Source: Chloroflexota bacterium
GTDB taxonomy: Bacteria > Chloroflexota > Limnocylindria > Limnocylindrales > CSP1-4
Direction: 5' to 3'
DNA: 5,009 nucleotides
Assembly (NCBI GenBank): GCA_021801545.1
Contig: JAJYXX010000265.1
Location: 1-5,009, forward strand
The position numbers and the translations under genes are program-made. This document shows positions 1 to 5,009 of this stretch, in pieces; within the stretch, counting starts at the first letter, position 1; each line of letters starts with the position of its first letter. Under the pieces are notes generated by a model that saw only the letters and a program-made list of their open reading frames with translations, did no database searches and was not told the origin of the DNA.

Positions 1-1
1 T

Positions 2-670
2 CCCGGAATGTCGCCCACGACCTGCCCGCAGTGCGGTGGCCGGGGCGAGGTGCGGACCGTTCGCCAGACGATGCTCGGCCAGATGGTGAACGTCGCCACC
101 TGCCCGCGCTGTCGGGGCGAGGGTCGGATCATCGAGACGCCCTGCCCGACCTGCAAGGGTGACGGCCGGACCGAGCGCCGCAGGAAGCTCCGCGTCTCGA
201 TCCCGGCCGGGATCGACGAGGGTCACCAGATCCGCCTCTCGAACGAGGGCGAGGCCGGGCCGCGCGGCGGGCCGCCAGGCAGCCTGTACGTCGCCGTCCA
301 CGTGGCGCCCCACCCCTCGCTCCGGCGCGACGGGACCGAGCTCTTCCACGAGCTCGAGATCTCGATCGCCCAGGCGGCACTCGGGACCCGGGTGAAGGTA
401 CCGACTGTCGAGGGCGAGGAGGAGATCGAGATCAAGCCCGGCACCCAGCCCGGCACCGAGCTCCGGCTGCGCGGGCGCGGCGTGCCCCACCTGCGCCGGC
501 CGGGGGTGCGCGGCGATCTCCACGTCTTCGTCAAGGTCGTCGTACCGACGAAGCTGAGCAAGGCCCAGCGCGCGCACCTCGAGGCATACGCGGTCGAGGC
601 GGGCGAGCCGGTGAACCGCGACGGCAGCGGCAGCGGCCTTTTCGAGCGGGTCCGCGATGCTCTTGGCTGA
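2..670 (+). CDS. dnaJ: Chaperone protein DnaJ (Hsp40), C-terminal part, 5' end outside window
   Basis: DnaJ is the cytoplasmic co-chaperone that delivers unfolded clients to DnaK and stimulates its ATPase. The frame is open from base 2, so the gene begins upstream; the ATG at base 8 lies just before a zinc-finger motif and is not a start. Counting residues from base 2, three CxxCxGxG motifs are visible: CPQCGGRG (C8/C11), CPRCRGEG (C34/C37) and CPTCKGDG (C48/C51). The spacings of 26 and 14 residues fit motifs 2, 3 and 4 of the four-motif zinc domain; motif 1, the G/F linker and the J domain would lie upstream. Residues from about 60 to 185 match the two beta-sandwich client-binding domains (VSIPAGIDEGHQIRL, GSLYVAVHVAPHP, GDLHVFVKVVVP). 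About 222 residues are visible of a usual 370-380. The 3' end overlaps prmA by 14 bases. The family call is very secure; the HPD motif cannot be checked here. Confidence 0.96.
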   Translation, partial: PGMSPTTCPQCGGRGEVRTVRQTMLGQMVNVATCPRCRGEGRIIETPCPTCKGDGRTERRRKLRVSIPAGIDEGHQIRLSNEGEAGPRGGPPGSLYVAVHVAPHPSLRRDGTELFHELEISIAQAALGTRVKVPTVEGEEEIEIKPGTQPGTELRLRGRGVPHLRRPGVRGDLHVFVKVVVPTKLSKAQRAHLEAYAVEAGEPVNRDGSGSGLFERVRDALG

Positions 671-1742
671 GCAGGCCGCTGCACCCGTGGCCGAGCCCGT
701 GGTCGGGCCTCCGGCCGACCCCTGGGACGAGGGTCTCGCGGCCGACGGCGCCTGGCTCGAGCTCTCGGTCGCGGCCGACATCGAGGCGGTCGAGGCGGTC
801 GGCGAGATCCTCGCCCGTCACGCGCCGGGCGGGACGAGCGTCGAGCCGGCGTTCGAGCTCGTCGACGAGGGGCTCGGGGCCCGGGTCGACCCATCGCGGC
901 CGGCGATCGTGCGGGCCTACCTGCCGGCGCTCGATCGCGCCGCTGCCCGGGCGGCCGTCGGGTCGGTGCGCGTGGCGCTCGGTCATCTCCAGGCGTTCGG
1001 GCTCCGGCCGATCGGCGAGCTCGAGGTCTCGGTCGTCCACGAATCGGACTGGGCCGAGGCGTGGAAGCGCCACTTCCTGGTCCTCCGGGTCGGCCGCCGG
1101 ATCGTCGTCCGCCCGACCTGGCGGCGTCACCGGCGAGCGCCCGGCGACGTCGTCCTTGCCCTCGATCCGGGGATGGCGTTCGGGACCGGGCTCCACCCGA
1201 CGACCCGCCTCTGCCTCGAGGGGATCGAGCGCTGGGCCGACGCCGGGCTCCTCGGCGTGGGCGGCGCCCGGAACGGCCGCGCCCGCCTGCTCGACCTCGG
1301 CTGCGGCTCAGGGATCCTGGGCATCGCGGCCGGTCGGCTCGGCGCCGGCGAGGTCCTCGGTCTCGACACGGACCAGATCGCGGTCGAGGCGACGCTCGCC
1401 AACGCGCGCCGCAACCGGCTCGCCCGGGTGATCGCCGCCCGCCGCGGCAGCCTCCCGGTCGGTGGGCGGGAGGGCGGGCGGGGGGCTGGTCAAGGCGCGC
1501 CGTCCGGTCGTCCGGGCGCGCCGTTCGACCTGGTCGTCGCGAACCTGATCGCCTCGCTTCTGGTGGCCCTCGCCGAGCCGCTGCGCGACGAGCTGCGGCC
1601 GGGCGGGCGGCTGCTCGGGTCGGGGATCTTCGTCGACCGCGAGGCCGACGTCCGGGCGGCCTTCGAGCAGGTCGGCCTGCCGGTCAGCGGGCGCTGGGCC
1701 GAGGGCGACTGGGTCGCCCTCGAGGCGGTCCGCGCACGATGA
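657..1742 (+). CDS. prmA: Ribosomal protein L11 methyltransferase PrmA
   Basis: PrmA is a cytoplasmic SAM-dependent enzyme that methylates amino groups of ribosomal protein L11. The 361-residue product has a substrate-recognition N-terminal domain (about 33-125), the family signature GMAFGTGLHPTT (172-183), the SAM-binding glycine loop LDLGCGSG (212-219), an acidic residue ending the second strand (LGLDTD, 235-240) and the active-site segment ANLIASLL (295-302). It is longer than the roughly 290-310 residues usual for the family. The excess is an N-terminal extension of about 30 residues, a short insertion near 198-209, and a Gly/Arg/Pro-rich insertion at about 264-289 between SAM-fold elements. 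The ATG at 657 lies inside the end of dnaJ, with a weak GAGCGGG upstream at 644-650. GTG codons at 687 and 699 are possible alternative starts that would remove part of the extension. It ends in an ATGA overlap with mtaB, consistent with coupled translation. Placement directly after dnaJ is a known arrangement and supports the call. Confidence 0.95.
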   Translation: MLLAEQAAAPVAEPVVGPPADPWDEGLAADGAWLELSVAADIEAVEAVGEILARHAPGGTSVEPAFELVDEGLGARVDPSRPAIVRAYLPALDRAAARAAVGSVRVALGHLQAFGLRPIGELEVSVVHESDWAEAWKRHFLVLRVGRRIVVRPTWRRHRRAPGDVVLALDPGMAFGTGLHPTTRLCLEGIERWADAGLLGVGGARNGRARLLDLGCGSGILGIAAGRLGAGEVLGLDTDQIAVEATLANARRNRLARVIAARRGSLPVGGREGGRGAGQGAPSGRPGAPFDLVVANLIASLLVALAEPLRDELRPGGRLLGSGIFVDREADVRAAFEQVGLPVSGRWAEGDWVALEAVRAR

Positions 1743-3331
1743 CCCGCCAACGAGACCGGTCGATCGGGTCGCTCCTGGACTCGCGCCCGGCGAGGAGCGC
1801 TCAGGCGCCGACGAGCCGGCAGCCCGACACCGGCACTGCCGCCCCTGCGACCGCCCCCGCCGTTGGTCCGTTCTCGCCTCGGCGCGTCCGGACCGCCGCG
1901 ATCACGAACCTCGGCTGCAAGGTGAACCAGTCCGAGATGGAGGCGGCCAGCCGGTTCCTCCGGGCCGGCGGGGTGACGCTCGTCGACGACGATCGCCCGG
2001 CCGACCTCTACCTGATCAACACCTGCACGGTCACCTCCACCGCCGATCAGAAATCCCGCCAGGCGGTGCGGCGCGCCCGCCGGGCGAACCCCGACGCGGA
2101 GATCGTGGTGACCGGCTGCTCGGTCCAGGTCGGGCCGGAAGTGTTCGCGGCCGTGGATCCGGCCGCCCACCTGGTCGACAATCTGGCGAAGGAGCGCCTG
2201 CCGGCCGAGCTCGCGGCGCTGGCCGGGCTCGACGAGGCCGGCGAGGGTCCGCTCGGGCGGGCGCTGCCGACGCTCTCCGGGGTCGAGGTGGCGGAGGGTG
2301 CCCCGGCCGACGGGCCGGGTTGGCTGAACGGCATTCACTTCGACGTGATCGCGGACGACCGGACGGTGGTCGACCGGACCCGGGCCTTCATCAAGGTCCA
2401 GGACGGCTGCTCGTTCTACTGCACGTACTGCATCATCCCGCGCGCCCGCGGTCACGAGCGCTCGCTCCCGCCCGACGTCGTCCTGGCCGACGTCCGCCGG
2501 GCGCTCGCCGCCGGGCACCGCGAGATCGTCCTGACCGGGATCAACATCGGGACGTACGACGGCGGGGCCTCGGAGCGCGGGTCGCGCGGCGCACACCGCT
2601 GGGCGGCGCTGACGCTGGTGGGGCTCGTCCGGCGGATCCTCGACGAGACGGACGTCGAGCGCATCCGTCTCAGCTCGATCGAGCCCCAGCACGTCGACGA
2701 CGAGCTGCTCGAAGTCTGGGCGGAGGCGCCGAGCCGCTGCCTGCCGCACCTCCACCTGCCGCTCCAGTCGGGCGACGACGGCGTGCTCCGGCGGATGGGC
2801 CGCCGCTACGACAGCGCCGGCTACGCGGCGGTCGTCGAGCGGGCGCGGGCCGCGATCCCCGACCTCGCCGTGCACGCCGACGCCATCGCCGGCTTCCCGA
2901 CCGAGGACGAGGGCGCCTGGCAGCGGAGCATCGCGTTCATCCGCTCGCTCGAGTTGGCCGGTCTCCACGTGTTCCGCTACTCGGCGCGGTCGGGGACGCC
3001 CGCCACGCGGATGGCCGGTCAGGTCGACGAGGCAACGAAGCGCCACCGGGCGGCGGAGTTCCTGGCGCTCGGCGCCGAGTGCCGGGCCCGCTTCGCGGCG
3101 CGCCAGATCGGGGCCGAGCTGTCCGTCCTCTTCGAGACGCGACTGCCCGACGACCGCTGGCTCGGCCATGCCGGGAACTACGTCGCGGTCGCCGTCCCGC
3201 CGCCCGGCGCCGACCGGCTCGGCAACGCGATCGGCCGGGTCCGGGTGACCGGGATCGACCCTGTCGTGGCCGATCGGGTCGTCGGGCGCCTTGTCTCCCT
3301 CGATCGCCCCAGCGGAGGATCGCATGGCTGA
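1739..3331 (+). CDS. mtaB: tRNA (N6-L-threonylcarbamoyladenosine(37)-C2)-methylthiotransferase MtaB
   Basis: MtaB is a radical-SAM methylthiotransferase that converts t6A at position 37 of certain tRNAs to ms2t6A. The 530-residue product has the N-terminal UPF0004 domain with three cluster-binding cysteines: C60 (NLGCKVNQSE), C96 (INTCTVTS) and C127 (VTGCSVQ). The radical-SAM CxxxCxxC motif is C224/C228/C231 (GCSFYCTYCIIPRARG), followed by LTGINIGTY (265-273), SSIEPQHVD (312-320) and LHLPLQSGDD (338-347). A TRAM-like RNA-binding domain occupies about 458-507. NLGCKVNQSE is the MtaB type; MiaB has a different signature (GCQMN), so MtaB is preferred. The family is usually 430-450 residues. The extra length is a Pro/Ala/Thr/Arg-rich leader (1-50), a linker at about 160-212 between the first two domains, and a small insertion at 274-288. 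ATG 1739 overlaps the prmA stop as ATGA, and no in-frame ATG, GTG or TTG lies between it and C60, so the leader seems genuinely translated. An upstream GAGGCGG (1722-1728) may serve as a weak ribosome-binding site. The frame is also open upstream to about 1061, but that part is the shadow of prmA. Confidence 0.94.
   Translation: MTRQRDRSIGSLLDSRPARSAQAPTSRQPDTGTAAPATAPAVGPFSPRRVRTAAITNLGCKVNQSEMEAASRFLRAGGVTLVDDDRPADLYLINTCTVTSTADQKSRQAVRRARRANPDAEIVVTGCSVQVGPEVFAAVDPAAHLVDNLAKERLPAELAALAGLDEAGEGPLGRALPTLSGVEVAEGAPADGPGWLNGIHFDVIADDRTVVDRTRAFIKVQDGCSFYCTYCIIPRARGHERSLPPDVVLADVRRALAAGHREIVLTGINIGTYDGGASERGSRGAHRWAALTLVGLVRRILDETDVERIRLSSIEPQHVDDELLEVWAEAPSRCLPHLHLPLQSGDDGVLRRMGRRYDSAGYAAVVERARAAIPDLAVHADAIAGFPTEDEGAWQRSIAFIRSLELAGLHVFRYSARSGTPATRMAGQVDEATKRHRAAEFLALGAECRARFAARQIGAELSVLFETRLPDDRWLGHAGNYVAVAVPPPGADRLGNAIGRVRVTGIDPVVADRVVGRLVSLDRPSGGSHG
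3314..3318 (+). promoter_or_regulatory. Ribosome-binding site that fixes the HIT gene start
   Basis: GGAGG stands five bases before the ATG at 3324 and is the clearest Shine-Dalgarno sequence in the window. It lies inside the last codons of mtaB. It favours ATG 3324 over the in-frame TTG at 3291, which would add eleven residues in front of the normal HIT-family N-terminus (MADCLFCRIV). Confidence 0.8.
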
Positions 3332-3668
3332 CTGCCTCTTCTGCCGGATCGTCGCCGGCGAGGTGCCCGCGGAGATCGTCCACGCCGACGACCTCGTCGT
3401 CGCGATCCGGGACATCTCGCCGCGCGCCCCGACCCATCTGCTCCTCCTGCCGCGCCGGCACATCGCCTCCGCGACCGAGCTGACGGAGGCGGACGGCGCG
3501 ATGCTCGGCCGGCTGTTCGCGGTCGGAGCCGAGCTGGCCCGGCGCGAGGGTCTCGCCGAGCGCGGCTACCGGCTCGTGACGAACGTCGGGCGCGAGTCGG
3601 GCCAGTCGGTGAATCATCTCCACGTCCACCTGCTCGGTGGCCGGCGGATGGGCTGGCCGCCGGGATGA
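3324..3668 (+). CDS. HIT (histidine triad) family protein, HinT-like
   Basis: HinT-type proteins are small cytoplasmic dimers that hydrolyse nucleoside phosphoramidates and acyl-adenylates such as AMP-lysine. The 114-residue product has the usual length and architecture: N-terminal FCRIVAGEVP (6-15), DISPRAPTHLLLLPRRH (30-46), NVGRESGQSVNH (87-98) and the catalytic triad HLHVHLL (98-104), with H102 at the position expected of the nucleophile. C4 and C7, together with H46 and H98, could form the zinc site seen in many bacterial HIT proteins; this is inferred from spacing. The start at 3324 is supported by GGAGG at 3314-3318, and the gene overlaps the mtaB end by eight bases. Its stop overlaps the next start as ATGA. 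A HIT gene directly after mtaB is also seen in some Firmicutes, so the position fits. The family assignment is secure, but the physiological substrate cannot be read from sequence. Confidence 0.95.
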   Translation: MADCLFCRIVAGEVPAEIVHADDLVVAIRDISPRAPTHLLLLPRRHIASATELTEADGAMLGRLFAVGAELARREGLAERGYRLVTNVGRESGQSVNHLHVHLLGGRRMGWPPG

Positions 3669-4261
3669 GCGCCCAAGCGGCCGCCGGCGGTCGTGTTCGC
3701 TCGGCCGCCTGCCTTCGCGCCCGCCTGCCTGGCTCCGCCATCGCCGCCCTCGGGCTCGGCCTCGCCGTCGCGCTCGCCGGCTGCGGGATCGCGGCCCCGA
3801 GCGCGCTCCCGGTCCTGAGCCCGAGCCCGGTGCCCCAGGCGAGCCTCTCAGGCTCGATCGAGCTGACCCGGGGGCTCGTCGAGTCGGCCCTGAAGGCGTC
3901 AGACTTTGGGCTGATCCGTCCCCAGGTGCCGTTCCGGCCACCCGAGGGCCCGGCTCTCATCGACATCCCACGGGCCGTTTTCCAGGTCGTTCTCGGTCAG
4001 GACCCGAACGGCAGGTTCCTCGTCATCTACGAGTTCCCCGATTCGCCAACCGCCTACGCGGCTGGTCTCGCCCAGGCGCGCTGGCTCGCGAGCGGGCCGG
4101 GCGCGATCCAGTTCCCGCTCGACGCGCAGCATGTCGTGCGCCAGGTCGGGACGACGCTCGTCACGTTCAGCTGGTCGCCCTCGAACTCGACCGACCCGCG
4201 GACAGGCGAGATCGCGCTCGCCCTCGGGACGGTGGGGCAGGGGATCCCCGTCCAGCGGTAG
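3665..4261 (+). CDS. Putative lipoprotein of unknown function
   Basis: I do not recognise this protein beyond its export signal. The 198-residue product has an Arg-containing n-region (R10, R12, R18, R20), a hydrophobic stretch at about 25-38 rich in Ala/Leu/Gly, and a clean lipobox LAGC with the lipidated cysteine at C40. This predicts a membrane-anchored protein on the outer face of the cytoplasmic membrane. A Pro/Ser/Ala-rich linker (about 42-60) leads to a domain of about 135 residues with no cysteine and no further membrane segment. Segments such as FLVIYEFPDSPTAYAAG (117-133) and TTLVTFSWSP (163-172) suggest alternating strands and helices, but no catalytic motif is visible. The ATG overlaps the HIT stop as ATGA, so it is probably translated from the same message; no in-frame alternative start precedes the hydrophobic segment. 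The overlap and complete signal peptide argue for a real gene. A substrate-binding or stress-response role would be speculation. Confidence 0.82.
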   Translation: MSAQAAAGGRVRSAACLRARLPGSAIAALGLGLAVALAGCGIAAPSALPVLSPSPVPQASLSGSIELTRGLVESALKASDFGLIRPQVPFRPPEGPALIDIPRAVFQVVLGQDPNGRFLVIYEFPDSPTAYAAGLAQARWLASGPGAIQFPLDAQHVVRQVGTTLVTFSWSPSNSTDPRTGEIALALGTVGQGIPVQR

Positions 4262-4289
4262 GGCGGGGCCCGGTTGCGCGCGGGCGCGA
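4262..4289. other. 28-base gap between convergent genes
   Basis: This gap separates the end of the lipoprotein gene (+) from the end of the acyl-CoA synthetase gene (-). It is almost entirely G and C. The only dyad I find is GCCCG (4268-4272) against CGGGC (4281-4285) with an eight-base loop, and no T-run follows on either strand. A transcription end is expected somewhere here from the gene arrangement, but no classical intrinsic terminator is visible. Confidence 0.5.
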
Positions 4290-5009
4290 TCAGCCTCGTC
4301 GCCCGCCGCCTTTGTCGCCCGGCCGCCCGCCCCCGCCGCCGTTGCGCCCGCCCTGTTCGCCCTCCGCGCGCCCGGCTTCCTCGACGGCGACCCAGGCCCG
4401 GACCTGATCGCGCTTCACCTTGAAGGTGTGCGTCCGGGGGAAGTCGGCGGCCGGCCAGAGCCGCCAGCCATCGACCCGCTGGTGGACCGCCAACGTCGCG
4501 TTCGCCGCCCGAACGGCCGCGTCGATCTGGGCCCGAACGGCCTGCGGGTCGTCGCCCAGGCCCTCCGGGCGCGCAGCCGGGATGTCGCCCGAGCCGGGGA
4601 GGCGCGGGCCGTCGGGGGCGAGCACGACCGCTTCGATCCGCCCGGGACGTGTCTCGAGCACGACCGACTCGCGAATCCCGGCGACGCGGAGCGCGTTCTC
4701 GACATCCTCGGGGAACACGTTCAGGCCGTTGGGCAGGACGATCATGTCGCGCGTCCGGCCCATCAGGATGAGCCGCCGGCGGGAATCGAGACGGCCGGCG
4801 TCGCCGGTGTGGAGCCAGCCCTCCTCGTCGAAGGCGGCGGCGGTCGCCTCCGGGTCGTGCCAGTAGCCCTTGAAGAGCGCCGGCCCGCGCAGGAGGATCT
4901 CGCCGTCCGGGGCGATCCGCAGCTCGGACGGTGGGACCGGGCGCCCGACGGTGCCCGGGGCGTGATCCCGGGGCGTGTTGCAGGTGCCGAAGCCGCACTC
5001 GGTCGAGCC
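4290..5009 (-). CDS. AMP-forming acyl-CoA synthetase (ANL superfamily), C-terminal part, 5' end outside window
   Basis: Enzymes of this family activate a carboxylic acid, often a fatty acid, to an acyl-adenylate and then an acyl-CoA. The frame is open to the right edge, giving 239 visible residues of a usual 500-600; the ATG at 4763 is internal. Counting from the edge, visible motifs are GSTE (1-4, the end of the adenine-binding YGxTE-type motif), PGTVGRPVP (18-26), GEILLRGPALFKGYW (36-50), GWLHTGD (64-70, with D70 expected to hold the ribose), the hinge region GRTRDMIVLPNGLNVFPEDVE (84-104), and the C-terminal PRTHTFKVKR (191-200) containing K197 at the expected catalytic lysine position. 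The TFKVKR form rather than TGKIxR resembles long-chain acyl-CoA synthetases, which hints at a fatty-acid substrate but does not prove it. The last 30 or so residues are Gly/Arg-rich and not part of the family fold. The gene is convergent with the others and so lies in a separate operon. Confidence 0.92.
   Translation of the reverse strand, partial: GSTECGFGTCNTPRDHAPGTVGRPVPPSELRIAPDGEILLRGPALFKGYWHDPEATAAAFDEEGWLHTGDAGRLDSRRRLILMGRTRDMIVLPNGLNVFPEDVENALRVAGIRESVVLETRPGRIEAVVLAPDGPRLPGSGDIPAARPEGLGDDPQAVRAQIDAAVRAANATLAVHQRVDGWRLWPAADFPRTHTFKVKRDQVRAWVAVEEAGRAEGEQGGRNGGGGGRPGDKGGGRRG

Noticed and set aside
1061..1738. Upstream extension of the mtaB frame to position 1061
   Set aside because: The extra 226 residues are the out-of-frame shadow of prmA. 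The ATGA junction at 1739 gives a better start.
3291..3323. TTG start for the HIT gene, adding eleven residues
   Set aside because: GGAGG at 3314-3318 is correctly spaced for ATG 3324, and the family normally begins at MADCLFCRIV.
1490..3463. A 657-codon open frame on the - strand opposite mtaB
   Set aside because: Its product is Arg/Asp/Pro-rich without any family motif, and it lies opposite a gene with complete MtaB motifs. Long antisense open frames are expected in GC-rich genes because stop codons are rare.
2320..3483. A 387-codon open frame on the + strand overlapping mtaB and the HIT gene
   Set aside because: It is dominated by Arg, Pro and Ala, has no domain, and crosses a gene boundary defined by two well-supported proteins.
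4268..4285. Hairpin GCCCG...CGGGC as an intrinsic terminator
   Set aside because: The stem is only five pairs, the loop is eight bases, and no T-run follows on either strand. Such dyads arise by chance in this base composition.
4054..4998. A 314-codon open frame on the - strand, overlapping the acyl-CoA synthetase in another frame
   Set aside because: The product is low-complexity Arg/Ala/Pro sequence with no motif, while the competing frame on the same strand contains all the expected synthetase motifs.
1..5009. CRISPR array, insertion sequence, tRNA or rRNA gene, phage or defence genes
   Set aside because: No spaced direct repeats, terminal inverted repeats, transposase motifs or RNA-gene signatures are visible by eye. 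Nearly the whole window is accounted for by six housekeeping-type or hypothetical genes.

Overview
This is an ordinary but tightly packed stretch of a very GC-rich bacterial chromosome. It carries four complete genes and the 3' part of a fifth on the + strand, and the 3' part of a sixth gene on the - strand at the right edge. The gene order dnaJ-prmA-mtaB-HIT resembles the end of the heat-shock/translation cluster of Firmicutes (dnaK-dnaJ-prmA-rsmE-mtaB). The high GC, the many Arg/Ala/Gly/Pro-rich insertions and the missing rsmE do not look like a Firmicute. A high-GC Chloroflexota-like lineage is my best guess, by inference only; no rRNA or other decisive marker is present.

Layout. Bases 2-670 are the end of DnaJ (three of the four zinc-finger motifs plus the substrate-binding C-terminal domains). 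Bases 657-1742 encode PrmA, the ribosomal protein L11 methyltransferase. Bases 1739-3331 encode MtaB, a radical-SAM tRNA methylthiotransferase. Bases 3324-3668 encode a HinT-like histidine-triad protein. Bases 3665-4261 encode a small lipoprotein of unknown function. Each gene overlaps the next by 14, 4, 8 and 4 bases, so the five are probably one transcript with coupled translation. After a 28-base gap lies a convergent - strand gene (4290-5009) for the C-terminal half of an AMP-forming acyl-CoA synthetase, cut by the window edge.

How the genes work together: DnaJ (protein folding), PrmA (ribosome modification) and MtaB (modification next to the tRNA anticodon) form a protein-synthesis and quality-control set. 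HinT is a nucleotide hydrolase often found nearby. The lipoprotein is translationally linked to them but has no evident functional connection. The acyl-CoA synthetase belongs to a separate transcription unit.

I see no mobile element, CRISPR array, tRNA, rRNA or defence system, and no convincing undescribed system. The points most worth a second look are a dense G-tract array inside prmA (possible G-quadruplex), low-complexity insertions in PrmA and MtaB, a Gly/Arg-rich tail on the acyl-CoA synthetase, and the unrecognised lipoprotein.
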